Source: Bin87 sp965262485 (GTDB lineage: Bacteria; Chloroflexota; Dehalococcoidia; Lucifugimonadales; UBA3495). From it: DNA of 64,000 bases. Below the pieces are notes generated by a model. That model was given only the letters and a program-made list of their open reading frames with translations, had not been told where the DNA came from and did no database searches. A program made the position numbers and the translations under genes. Numbering within the stretch: position 1 is the stretch's first letter; each line of letters begins with the position of its first letter. Below are positions 8,959 through 17,224 of the stretch, in pieces. The stretch spans positions 3,472,001 through 3,536,000 of the forward strand of contig OZ253540.1 in assembly GCA_965262485.1 (NCBI GenBank), in the 5' to 3' direction.

Positions 8959-8997
8959 GTTTCGCCTCCGGAGGGCCAACGGAGCGTCATGCTTCGC

Positions 8998-9993
8998 CTA
9001 CAGGCCCAGCACGCGCTCCACGTTCTTCCACAGGATCGCTTCCTTCTCTTCGAGGGTAAGGCTTTGCAGGCTCAAAACCCAGGACACCGGCCAATCCTGC
9101 GCCATATCGTAAGGCCAGTCAGTGCCGAACAATACCCGGTCCACGCCCACGGTGTCGATCAGGAAGCGCAGCGCCGACTCGGTGTAAACGATGTTGTCGT
9201 AGTAAAAACGGGATAGGTAGGCGGAGGGGCGCTCCAGGCTGCGCCTTTCTACTTCGCTCAGCCCGTGCCAGCCTCTATCCATGCGGCCGGCGCCATAACA
9301 GGCGTACCCGCCACCGTGGGACAGGCAAATTTTCAGGTCGGGGCAGGCGTCCATCACCCCGCCGATCACCAGGGACGCGAAGGTCAGCGTCCGATCCGCC
9401 AGGTTCCCGATTGTATTGGGAAGGTGGTAGCGACGGATGCGCGGGCTGACTACGGTGTCGCCGCCCTGGTGGAACAGAATCAGCGCGCCCAGCTGCTCCG
9501 CTGCTTGCCAGAAGGGGAGGAATTCCGGTTCGTCCAGCAATCTCCCGTTTACATGGTCATTGATGACGGCGCCCTTGAAACCCATCTGGACCATCACCCG
9601 ATCCAGCTCTGCCACGGCGGCATCCACGTCCTGCATGGGCAGGGTCGCCAGGCCGGCGAAACGGTCCGGCCAGGATTTGGTCATTTGCCCGATCTCGTCG
9701 TTGGTCTCGCGGGACGTAGCCACGGCCACCGCAGTGTCGAGGTGGTAGTTGTACAGTCCGGCGAACGGGGAAATCACGTGAACGTCCACACCCAGCGAGT
9801 CCATGTCGGCCAGACGCTGCTCCGGCGTCCAACTGGATTTGGGAGGGAGGTGGCCTCTCTCCGGTCCCGATACCAGCAGTTCTTGCCCGCGGCCGTCGCT
9901 TTCCCGCCGCAATCCGTGCCAGTTGTTGCCGTCCCTGGTGCCATGCCAGAAGCATTGCGGAGTGATGTGGGCGTGGATGTCAATTGATCGCAT
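8998..9993 (-). CDS. Amidohydrolase family 2 (ACMSD-like) protein, copy 2
   Basis: The protein has 331 residues from the ATG at 9993, preferred to the ATG at 10020 because CTGGAG lies just upstream and the metal motif DIHAHI then sits at the very N-terminus as in copy 1. Seen: DIHAHI, LILFHQGGDT, CLSHGGGYACYGAGRMDRGW and FGTDWPYD, i.e. all metal-binding positions of the family. It resembles copy 1 along its whole length but is clearly divergent, so the duplication is old. It lies 54 bp after the flavin oxidoreductase (10048-11112) and 39 bp before copy 1. Inferred: related substrates or a heteromeric partner of copy 1. Confidence 0.88.
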   Translation of the reverse strand: MRSIDIHAHITPQCFWHGTRDGNNWHGLRRESDGRGQELLVSGPERGHLPPKSSWTPEQRLADMDSLGVDVHVISPFAGLYNYHLDTAVAVATSRETNDEIGQMTKSWPDRFAGLATLPMQDVDAAVAELDRVMVQMGFKGAVINDHVNGRLLDEPEFLPFWQAAEQLGALILFHQGGDTVVSPRIRRYHLPNTIGNLADRTLTFASLVIGGVMDACPDLKICLSHGGGYACYGAGRMDRGWHGLSEVERRSLERPSAYLSRFYYDNIVYTESALRFLIDTVGVDRVLFGTDWPYDMAQDWPVSWVLSLQSLTLEEKEAILWKNVERVLGL

Positions 9994-10047
9994 GGCGGAT
10001 CTCCAGTCCCGGCGTCCCAATCCCCTGAGTCAGACCGTCCAATGTTG

Positions 10048-11112
10048 CTACCAGGACTTCAGGACCGGCAGCACCTCATCAGCAAAGAGCTTCAAACCCC
10101 GCTCCGCGATGTGGTACGGCGTGCCGCCAAAGCGGAAAGCGACGTTCAACTCGAAATCACCCAGCAGCGTCCGGCGTTCTTCAAGCCCCCTGAGAATGCG
10201 GTCAGGGGTGCCCCAGCTGGCCGCCTTCATAAAGCCTTCTACCGCCCCTTCCAGGCCGGCGGAACGCGCAATCTCCGCCTTCTGTTGATAGGCGTCGTAG
10301 CCCTTTACAGACCCGAAATGATCGCCGAGAAATTCATAGTGGTAAAAATTGCTCTCGACAAATTTGCCTTGATATTGGCGCGCTTCTTCCTCGCATTGGG
10401 CAATGTCAGTACCGCAGATGACGAATTCCGAGAGCATGAGGGCTGGCGGCTCCGTGCCGTGAAACTCACGGTGCAGGGCTCGGCCACGTTCGATCCCCGG
10501 CATCCGCATTTCCCAGGGGCGATCAGCGAACATGATGATGTGCGCGCCCAGTTTGGAGGCCGAAAGAACCGATTCTTCGCTGGCGGCGACCGCGTAGATG
10601 CGGCCGTCGAAAGAATGCTGCGGACGGGGCCGGATTTCCGTGCGCGCCTGTTTGTAGTAAGTCCCGTCGCCCTCGATGAACCCTGTCCTGAGGGCGTTGA
10701 CTATCATGGGCGCCGCTTCGTCGAAACGTTCCCGCGACTCATCCATGCTGATGCCGAAGACCTCGAACTCGCGCCGGGCCAGGCCGCGCCCGAAACCCAG
10801 TCGCAACCGGCCATTGCTCAACAAGTCAAGGACGGCGGCGTTTTCCGCCACTCGCAACGGGTCATGCCAGGGAAGGATGACGGCGGCTGTCCCCACGTCG
10901 ATGTTCGGATGCTTTGCCGCGATGTGGGTCATCAACTGGATATTGTCCGGCACGAAGGAATAATCGTTGAAATGATGCTCCGCAGACCAGAGGCAATCGA
11001 AGCCCGCATCAGCGGCGATTTCAGCCAGGCGCAGCTCCTCTTCCCACATCTGGCCGTCTGAGCCATCTTCCCAGCCGTAACTCGAGAAGATCATCATCAT
11101 TCCGACATCCAT
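10048..11112 (-). CDS. Luciferase-like flavin-dependent oxidoreductase C, first gene of a catabolic cluster
   Basis: The protein has 354 residues from the ATG at 11112, with GGCAGGAG upstream; a frame extension to 11157 has no ribosome site. Seen: FDCLWSAEHHFNDY, IDVGTAAVILPWHDPLRV, AVLDLLSNGRLRLGFGRGLARREF, and the C-terminal WGTPDRILRGLEE. Known: AEHH and GFGRG are hallmarks of the bacterial luciferase-like monooxygenases. It heads a co-directional run of four genes with gaps of 54, 39 and 131 bp: oxidoreductase, two amidohydrolases, GMC oxidoreductase. Inferred: oxygenation of the starting compound, followed by hydrolysis or decarboxylation and alcohol oxidation. Confidence 0.9.
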   Translation of the reverse strand: MDVGMMMIFSSYGWEDGSDGQMWEEELRLAEIAADAGFDCLWSAEHHFNDYSFVPDNIQLMTHIAAKHPNIDVGTAAVILPWHDPLRVAENAAVLDLLSNGRLRLGFGRGLARREFEVFGISMDESRERFDEAAPMIVNALRTGFIEGDGTYYKQARTEIRPRPQHSFDGRIYAVAASEESVLSASKLGAHIIMFADRPWEMRMPGIERGRALHREFHGTEPPALMLSEFVICGTDIAQCEEEARQYQGKFVESNFYHYEFLGDHFGSVKGYDAYQQKAEIARSAGLEGAVEGFMKAASWGTPDRILRGLEERRTLLGDFELNVAFRFGGTPYHIAERGLKLFADEVLPVLKSW

Positions 11113-11211
11113 ACGTACACTCCTGCCGATTCGTGCGGGTTGTTTACCGCCGCTCAATACCAGATTCTAATCGTCCGGGCCGCGACAGACAAGACGAGGC
11201 ACCGCTACGAT

Positions 11212-11377
11212 CAGGGCTATCGCATATGAAACTACAGCCACGTCACTCCGGCTTTCGCCGGAGCTCAGAGCTTGTAATCTGCTAGATTTTCGCAGCGAAA
11301 CTACCGGCATCGGTCACTAGATTCCCGTGAAAGCGGGAATGCCGGTGGTTAAATTGGGTCCATATGCGATAGCCCTG
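11212..11377. mobile_element. MITE-like element with 17-bp CAGGGCTATCGCATATG ends
   Basis: Perfect 17-bp inverted repeats at 11212-11228 and 11361-11377 enclose 132 bp holding two hairpins: CTCCGGC/GCCGGAG near 11245 and ATTCCCG/CGGGAAT near 11322. No coding sequence and no target duplication seen. It begins CAGGG like the ISAs1-type ends elsewhere in the window. It occupies the gap upstream of the catabolic cluster, so it may carry or disturb that cluster's promoter. Confidence 0.65.
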
Positions 11378-11427
11378 GGGTATAGGGGCCCTGCCTGACC
11401 CTGCCGATCGGCGAACGGCCTTACGCT

Positions 11428-11811
11428 CTATGCTGCCGAACTTTGAGGAAGGGGGCGCGCCGGGCGTTCAAGTCTGGGGACTTCGCTGCTGGAATAGAAT
11501 ATGGTCTTCCCCAACCGCTTGGCCTCTTCCAGTTCTATGTTCGCGCCTCGGGACTCCCCGATGAAGAGCAGGGCGTCGCATATCCTCAGCCAAGGCGCAT
11601 CCCAAGCCATGAAGTCACCCCAAGACAGCTCCTTCCCCAGTTCTTTCGCTCTCTTGTCAACTAGGTCCGTGAGGTGAGGAACATAAGGGAAGTGACCTTT
11701 GTTGAAAATCTCTATCCCAACGTCAATGGCCCGGCTCACGTTGCGGTCGATTTCCTGACGGTCAGAGCCAGTATAGGGTCCCGCGACGTATATGAGCAAA
11801 GGTTCCATCAT
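11428..11811 (-). CDS. DUF4406 / nucleoside deoxyribosyltransferase-like protein
   Basis: The protein has 127 residues. Seen: LLIYVAGPYTG at the N-terminus, HFPYVPHLT, WGDFMAWDAPWLRICDALL and GESRGANIELEEAKRLGK, the conserved order of the small DUF4406 family, a Rossmann-like relative of nucleoside 2-deoxyribosyltransferases. The Ser/Gly-rich GESRGANIE segment would hold the catalytic Glu. Known: the family is common in phages and mobile elements. Its ATG at 11811 overlaps the stop of the upstream membrane protein (ATGA), and GGAGG is placed correctly, so the two are translationally coupled. Inferred: a nucleotide-handling enzyme of an integrated element. Confidence 0.75.
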   Translation of the reverse strand: MMEPLLIYVAGPYTGSDRQEIDRNVSRAIDVGIEIFNKGHFPYVPHLTDLVDKRAKELGKELSWGDFMAWDAPWLRICDALLFIGESRGANIELEEAKRLGKTIFYSSSEVPRLERPARPLPQSSAA

Positions 11812-12365
11812 CGGACCTCCTTGTGTCTCAATTTAAAAACCAGCATGTCGAGCAGTAGCCCAGGGAAGAGATGCTCTTTGTGTATCCTGTACAGGATATT
11901 GACCAAGTGCGCTAGCACAACAAAAATCCAGTCTACCGGCGCAGGGGGAGAACCACAAAGGATGAGTAGTAGGTAAGTGACAAAAATAGCTCCTAAAAGC
12001 GCCGTCCAAAGGATTGTAACCGCACGCCTCCGCCATTGTTTCGGGTCTTTTTCGGGTCGCTGTTTCCGCCACCATAGGAAGTCCCAGATAACGTACATGA
12101 GATATATGGCCAACAGGACACATAATACAAACAAGAAGCTCTCGAACATCACCAAGAGCAGCCAGTAGCCAACCAAGATCAGTATGTCGACTGCGAATAT
12201 GGCTTGGCCGATCGCACCACTCGGAATCCTTCTTCTCCTTATGGATCGGTGATACCCCCACCAGCTCAGGAGCAGTGTTAAGTACCCGATCAGAATGACC
12301 AGGATCTCGAAGGCGATAGCAGGGGCAGCACCCTCTGGCTCAGGTTTGAACCAAGGCCGGGTCAT
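11808..12365 (-). CDS. Small multi-pass membrane protein of unknown function
   Basis: The protein has 185 residues from the ATG at 12365. Seen: about four hydrophobic helices (IAFEILVILIGYLTLLL, the AIFAVDILILVGYWLLL region running into FESFLFVLCVLLAIYLMYVIW, AVTILWTALLGAIFVTYLLL, and a shorter VDWIFVVLAHLVNIL), with basic loops (RRRR, RKQR, RRR) between them. The frame extends upstream to 12575 but that part is antisense to the helicase fragment on the plus strand. Coupled by a 4-bp overlap to the DUF4406 gene. I do not recognise a family. Inferred: membrane component of a two-gene accessory unit, possibly the membrane arm of a defence pair, which is only a guess from context. Confidence 0.6.
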   Translation of the reverse strand: MTRPWFKPEPEGAAPAIAFEILVILIGYLTLLLSWWGYHRSIRRRRIPSGAIGQAIFAVDILILVGYWLLLVMFESFLFVLCVLLAIYLMYVIWDFLWWRKQRPEKDPKQWRRRAVTILWTALLGAIFVTYLLLILCGSPPAPVDWIFVVLAHLVNILYRIHKEHLFPGLLLDMLVFKLRHKEVR

Positions 12366-12386
12366 TATCTGGGCGAGCCCCAAACG

Positions 12387-14747
12387 GTGGTGTTCCTCGA
12401 TATGGGGACGCCCAAAGGTTCGACGGCCACGAACGATGAGGAACTGGATGCTCAGGAGGGGAAAGGCGACGAACTGACGATGGAGGAGCAGGAGACGCTG
12501 AAAGACCTGTACCGCGTCATCAGGCGTCGGCTGGTGGCCGAAGGCGTGCCGGAAGATGATGTTGCGTTCATCCACGATTACCCGAAGGATGAGCAGCGCC
12601 AGGACCTAATCAGCCGGGCGCGGCGCGGCGACGTGCGGGTTCTGCTGGGATCGACCGACAAGCTGGGGGTGGGGGTCAACGTGCAGAAGCGGTTGGCGGC
12701 TCTTCACCATCTTGACGCTCCGTGGCGCCCCCGGGACATCGAGCAGCGTGAGGGGCGGATCGTCCGGCAGGGGAACCTGTACGGGCCGGTGTACGAGACC
12801 TACGTTGACGAAGACGGCAAGGAGAGAAAGCGGATAGTCGCGCCCGGCAAGGGCGTGGACATCTACACCTACGTGCAGGCCGGCAGTTTTGACGAATTTA
12901 TGTGGCAGGGGTTGGAGGCCAAATCGGAGTCCATCGCGCAGTTGATGACCCGCAATCCCAACGCACGGACGATTGAGGACGCGGGGGAATTCACGGCATC
13001 CGCCGCCGAGATACGGGCGTTGGCGTCGGGCGACCGGCGGGTGATCGACGTGGAGAATCTGAAACGTGAAGTCGGCAACCTGCGGGCCCAGAAACGGGCC
13101 TATCTGTCGCAGCTGGCGACGGCGGGGGCCGATGCCGGGGGATTGGAAGATCGGGTAGCGCGTCAGGAGGTCCGGTTGCTGAAACTCCAGGAGGATGGGG
13201 CGCTGGCCCGAACGGTGATCGCCGCCCGGGAAGCCGCGCCGCAGAACACGGACATGATGGTGGGGGCGACCGGCTACAAAAAGGCGACGGACGGCAATAA
13301 GGCGCTGGCAACGGCGATGGAAAGCCTGCCTCTGTCGATGACCTGGAAACCGATGGGCACGTGGTACGGCTGGAATGTCGAGGCCCTGAGGGGAGACGCC
13401 GGCTATCAGGTCGCGTTGGTAAGTCCCTCCACTGGGCTGTCCTACCCCAGTACCACGATGAACGCGGCCGAGGGCGTGGCCCCACGCCTGCGGAACGCGC
13501 TCAGCAAGGTGACGGGGGAGGAGAGGGCACTGCCGGAGCGGTTGAACGAAAACCGCAACATGCTGGATCGCTACAACAAGATGCGTGAAGGATGGGGGCA
13601 GGAAGATGAACTGCAGCGCATGGAGCGGCAGTACCAGTGTTTGCGCTTTGAGGTGTACGGCGAAGGGACCTGCCCGCCCGACAACGGGGATTCGGCCTAC
13701 ATGACCGGGGACATTGACCGGGACATTGACCGGGAGACATACGAAACTCTGCGCGACGAAATGGACGACGATCGCGCCGACGTGCCAACGGCGGGGACCG
13801 TAACGGGCATGACCGGGCCGGAGGCTCCGACCGCTGACTTGCTGGACCAGGACGATACTGAACCAGAGCCTGCTGTGGCCGAACCTGTCTCGAAAAATCC
13901 CGTCATCATACCCGTCAGCCCGGGTCGTCTCAGGGATGGGACGTGGGGCGTAAGGCTCAAAAGCACCGATTTTGAAAGGGCCGAATCTGTGCAGAGTGAG
14001 GGATTGAACCGTGCATTTATTGGTGCGTTGGACCAGCCGGCTTTAGCGCGTATGGTCGAGACAGGCGAATATCTGGGGCATCCCGTCATTGTGCGAATAA
14101 CTACCCGTAAGGGAAAGAGTTGGGATGCGGCCCTTACCGAGTTGGCGGCTTACGGCAAGGAAGGACGAAGAAATCGCGACTGGTGGGCTCTGCTACGGAC
14201 AAGCGGCAAAGCGGGGTCCGAAGCGCTGCCGGAAGTGGCGGCTTTACCAGAGCCGGTAGCGCAGTGGACGGAGGACACCATAGTCGAACCGCCCCCCGTT
14301 GTGGAGTCGATCATGGCCGATGGCGTGGAGGACCCGCCGGAATTGCAGTTGTGGCCGGGCCGTCCGTTGACGCAGGGTCAGGTGCCGGTGGTGCTCACCC
14401 AGCGCGAGGCGGAACCCGGCGACGAGGTTCAGTTCGAGCTATCGGGTCAGGATTTGTATGATGACCTGGGCGGTGTCTATACGTCGGTCGTTCCGTTGGG
14501 CGATGTAAACCCTACCGACAGCCGGCCGGAGCTGGCTCGTGATGCGGAGGTGCTGTTGCTGGATAAAAACCCAGTGCTGGTGTCTCCTGGGTTCGTGCCC
14601 ATCGGGGCGCCGGTACGGTTCGAGGACGGGCCGCGTACAAACTACGGGCATGTACAGGACAGCCCGAGCAGTCGTCGCACGTTCAAGATTAACAAACCCC
14701 GCCGCAGCCGTCGGGCCAGGGCGGGGCGGATCGCGTCGGCCCGGTAG
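12387..14747 (+). pseudogene. C-terminal fragment of a giant mobile-element helicase (SNF2/N6-methylase type)
   Basis: A 786-residue open frame starts in the middle of a helicase domain. Seen: QTVVFLDMGTP right at the 5' end, then VLLGSTDKLGVGVNVQ and HLDAPWRPRDIEQREGRIVRQG (motifs V and VI of superfamily 2), a coiled middle part, and an acidic linker (DIDRDIDRETYETLRDEMDDD). Known: in phages and integrative elements these motifs end proteins of more than 2,000 residues that carry an N-terminal adenine methylase and helicase motifs I-III. None of that is upstream: the minus-strand membrane gene begins at 12365, so the 5' part has been lost at a junction near 12365. The basic tail ends RRARAGRIASAR. 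A strong hairpin follows the stop. Confidence 0.75.
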
Positions 14748-14772
14748 CCGGAGCTGCGGCAAGTCCACAACC

Positions 14773-14803
14773 ACTGGGGGCGGGTCTTGAACCCGCCCCC
14801 AGT
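14773..14803. terminator. Strong hairpin between convergent genes
   Basis: A 13-bp perfect stem, ACTGGGGGCGGGT paired across CTTGA, is followed by TTTATT on the plus strand. It lies 26 bp after the helicase stop and 8 bp before the end of the convergent gene at 14811, so it can serve both directions. Confidence 0.75.
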
Positions 14804-14810
14804 TTATTGC

Positions 14811-15089
14811 CTATTGCTCATGGGCAGGCGGCTCATCATTGTTCAGTCGCAATCCCTCTACCCATTGCCGTTTTTCCGCTGCCATCGCCATACAGGGCAC
14901 ACAATCAAGCCCTGGTGCTGGTGCTGCGGATGAATCAACCTTGTGCGAGACGGTAAACCCGCCGATGCGGACAAAGTGCATCGGCACATCCTCATCTCTC
15001 GTCGCTCCAGCCATGAAACCCTGACTGAACATCGCCGAATGTCCAGTCAGTGGATTTCTACCTTGATAATGTTCGAGATTCTTTGCCAT
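14811..15089 (-). CDS. Small protein of unknown function with a CxxC pair
   Basis: The protein has 92 residues from the ATG at 15089, chosen over the ATG at 15095 because AGGGGA lies 7 bases upstream of it. Seen: no signal peptide or membrane segment; FVRIGGFTVSHKVD in the middle; LDCVPCMAMAAEKRQW near the C-terminus with a CxxC that could bind zinc but has no second pair. I do not recognise the family. It is co-directional with the lipoprotein-like genes at 15118 and 15583 and separated from them by 28 bp, so it may be transcribed with them. Confidence 0.5.
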   Translation of the reverse strand: MAKNLEHYQGRNPLTGHSAMFSQGFMAGATRDEDVPMHFVRIGGFTVSHKVDSSAAPAPGLDCVPCMAMAAEKRQWVEGLRLNNDEPPAHEQ

Positions 15090-15117
15090 GACCATCCCCT
15101 GGTTCGCGGATTGTACA

Positions 15118-15570
15118 TCAGCCGATGCCGTAGTTCGCGCAGTGTTGATCTATGCCATCTGACGCTTTACCCCAGACGGCGCTGAAGGCTTGCCACTGTT
15201 CGTTGTTCGCTTCAGACACTCCAATCATCCCTGCGGCTTGATCCTTGTAAAGACGCAATTCTTCTCGCCATAGCGTGCAGTTGTGCGCCATATCAGGCGA
15301 AAGCAACCCGACTAATGGCACCACAAACAGGATGCCGATGGTTTGCAGTTCAAAGGCTTTTTGCTCTTGCCAATCTTCGTTTGACCGTTCGTAAGTTCTG
15401 ATACCGTCGCAGGTATTCCCCGACACCTGCAGCAGAGTTTCAAATTGCTGCCATGCCTCATCCGAAACTGCTATCCGTCCGTCCACGATAGAGGCATCGG
15501 GGTCAAGACCTTTGAGATAAGGGAAGTCTGAATACTGAAGGCTGCGGGGCCTGGTCAGGGACCCTTCCAT
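15118..15570 (-). CDS. Protein sharing a C-terminal domain with the transposon-borne lipoprotein at 16259
   Basis: The frame gives 150 residues. Seen: VGLLSPDMAHNCTLWREEL followed by KDQAAGM, then VWGKASDGIDQHC. The lipoprotein at 16259-17002 has IGLLSPDMKYNCQEWI and YAWGKAKEQIQLAC at the same relative places, so the two share one domain with conserved Cys, Trp and Gly. No signal peptide of its own: a lipoprotein leader is encoded directly upstream (15583-15732) in another frame, separated by a TGA and 12 bases. Inferred: either a coupled partner of that leader peptide or the body of one lipoprotein broken by a frameshift. Function unknown. Confidence 0.6.
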   Translation of the reverse strand: MEGSLTRPRSLQYSDFPYLKGLDPDASIVDGRIAVSDEAWQQFETLLQVSGNTCDGIRTYERSNEDWQEQKAFELQTIGILFVVPLVGLLSPDMAHNCTLWREELRLYKDQAAGMIGVSEANNEQWQAFSAVWGKASDGIDQHCANYGIG

Positions 15571-15582
15571 GTTGCTGTAAAC

Positions 15583-15732
15583 TCATTCGACCAGACCGTC
15601 AAACGTATTCGGGAACGGCGCCGCGTACGACTGATTGCCGCAGGCTACGGTAGATAGGATGAGCGCCAACAACCCCACAAGCATCCATCCTATGGACATC
15701 ATGTAGCTGGTCTCAGTGTTCCGATCATTCAT
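15583..15732 (-). CDS. 49-residue lipoprotein leader or small lipoprotein
   Basis: The ATG at 15732 is preceded by GGGAGG at 6-base spacing. Seen: a helix of about 20 hydrophobic residues (MMSIGWMLVGLLALILSTVA) ending in the lipobox STVAC, followed by only 18 residues (PFPNTFDGLVE at the end) and TGA. The start of the next gene lies 12 bases on. Such a short mature part suggests that it was once the signal region of the protein at 15118-15570. It could equally be a genuine tiny lipoprotein. Confidence 0.55.
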   Translation of the reverse strand: MNDRNTETSYMMSIGWMLVGLLALILSTVACGNQSYAAPFPNTFDGLVE

Positions 15733-16067
15733 CAAAAACCTCCCTGCGCCCTGGGGCGTGTGGACATTGCGTGTGCGGGAAAATGCTCAATACTACTTCC
15801 CAGGAGAGGTTGCAACGTCGTCGGACTCGTTGTGCGATGTCGAAGGCGAGCCAGCGTCGGGGCTTACGCCCCCAACAGGGTTTTCCATCAAACACAGGTT
15901 TTCATTCTTTGCCCTCAACCCCACCAAGGAGCGAGCGACTATGTAAGCAACGTGGGCCACGAAATCGGGGTCTGCGATCTTGCCGCGGGTGATGATAGCA
16001 GCGGCGGGTTCCGTTTGAAATTAGATGATGGCCTATGATAGCATCGCTGGCGTGAGAGTTCTACCGT

Positions 16068-16115
16068 TATCGCCAGCGGAGGCGCGTCCGGTATCGCCAG
16101 CGGAGGCGCGTCCGG
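16068..16115 (+). repeat. 24-bp tandem duplication
   Basis: Two perfect copies of a 24-bp unit (16068-16091, 16092-16115) that begins TATCGCCAGCGG and ends GCGTCCGG. It lies between the left transposon end and the lipoprotein gene. Two copies only, so it is neither a CRISPR array nor an iteron set. It could be a duplicated promoter or binding region. Confidence 0.8.
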
Positions 16116-16258
16116 GAATCGGACGCCGCAGATACAGCGTAAGTCGGTTGATGGATAGAGGCATCGTGCCTCTCTCTGCGACGGCTTGCGCTTTTGCGTT
16201 GGCGGGAACGGTCGACTCTCACAAGTAGCCCTATCCTACTCGTGGAGGGAGGTTCCAA

Positions 16259-17002
16259 TTGAACAAGCCGCCATTTGTCATCGCCGCGCTATTGCTGACC
16301 GTCATCCTGGGGATGATGGCCTGCGGGCCGGGAGAGCCGGAAGACACTCAAATCGTGGTGGAGGTTACGGCCACGCCAGAGCCCACGGCGACGCCAGTTC
16401 CGACACCGACCGCAACTCCAGATCCCAACCAGATTAGCAAAGCAAACCAAGAGTACCTCAAGCAAATTGGCGTAGTAGTCGTACTGACGCCAGAAGAGAA
16501 AGCAACTGCCATAGGTGTCAGCCAAGACATGGTACGTTTTACTGACTGCTACATGGAGCGAGCGGCACAATCTCTGGACCGGCCGCGTGGGGAGATGTTG
16601 GCTTCCATTCCCTACATCTCCGAGTTCTATTCGTCGGAAGCCGGCTCAACTCTCACTGCTGACCAGAGACTGACCTACCAGCGCAAGCACCTGAACGCAG
16701 AAACGCTGTTCCCGATAGTAGGCGCCTGTGTAACAGACGCCTACTATCAATACGGTGAGATGAAAGAAACGCAGGAGCGCGAAATACTCGAAGTAGGCAA
16801 GGCCGGAGGGATGGTGCTCCACATCGGGCTTTTGTCTCCTGACATGAAGTACAATTGCCAAGAATGGATCAGGACGAATCACGCAAACTATTTGACCTTG
16901 CGTGCTGGCAGCGTGAAACGACGCGGCGAAACGGCCGGCCTTCGTTTCGATTACGCTTGGGGCAAAGCAAAGGAACAAATCCAATTGGCTTGCGCGTCCT
17001 GA
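16259..17002 (+). CDS. Transposon-borne lipoprotein of unknown function
   Basis: The protein has 247 residues from a TTG at 16259 with GGAGGGAGG just upstream. Seen: leader FVIAALLLTVILGMMAC with lipobox GMMAC, a Pro/Thr-rich linker (TATPEPTATPVPTPTATPDP), and a soluble domain with scattered Cys (DCYME, GACVTD, YNCQEW, LACAS) that suggest two disulfides. The C-terminal part (GLLSPDMKYNC, then WGKAKEQI) matches the protein at 15118-15570 just outside the element. Known: Thr/Pro linkers are typical of Chloroflexota lipoproteins. Inferred: outer-face protein spread as transposon cargo. No catalytic motif recognised. Confidence 0.8.
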   Translation: MNKPPFVIAALLLTVILGMMACGPGEPEDTQIVVEVTATPEPTATPVPTPTATPDPNQISKANQEYLKQIGVVVVLTPEEKATAIGVSQDMVRFTDCYMERAAQSLDRPRGEMLASIPYISEFYSSEAGSTLTADQRLTYQRKHLNAETLFPIVGACVTDAYYQYGEMKETQEREILEVGKAGGMVLHIGLLSPDMKYNCQEWIRTNHANYLTLRAGSVKRRGETAGLRFDYAWGKAKEQIQLACAS

Positions 17003-17175
17003 ATCTCGATAGGCTCAATGCACCGCCCAACCGGGGCAAGGAGGAACCACCATGACTTGAACCCATTAAAGCGAAACGCCCGCTGATAGCAACAGCAGGC
17101 GTTCCAAGTTCCTGCCCGAGTTAGGACAGAGGGCACAGTATCACAGCCGATTATAGCGGCTGACGGATGCTCTTT

Positions 17176-17222
17176 GCAACCTCCTTTCGGGCTGTTTCGA
17201 CACGCCCTCACAAGGAGGTTGC
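17176..17222 (+). promoter_or_regulatory. Hairpin that hides the ribosome binding site of the gene at 17225
   Basis: GCAACCTCCTT (17176-17186) pairs perfectly with AAGGAGGTTGC (17212-17222), the latter being the Shine-Dalgarno sequence of the ATG at 17225. The loop is 25 nt. In an 11-bp stem the ribosome site would be closed unless an upstream event opens it. A further imperfect hairpin (17075-17085 with 17093-17103) lies upstream and may compete. Inferred: translational control; no known riboswitch is recognised. Confidence 0.6.
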
Positions 17223-17224
17223 TC

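Noticed and set aside
16068..16115. Tandem 24-bp repeats as a CRISPR or iteron array
   Set aside because: Only two copies with no spacers and no cas or replication gene nearby.
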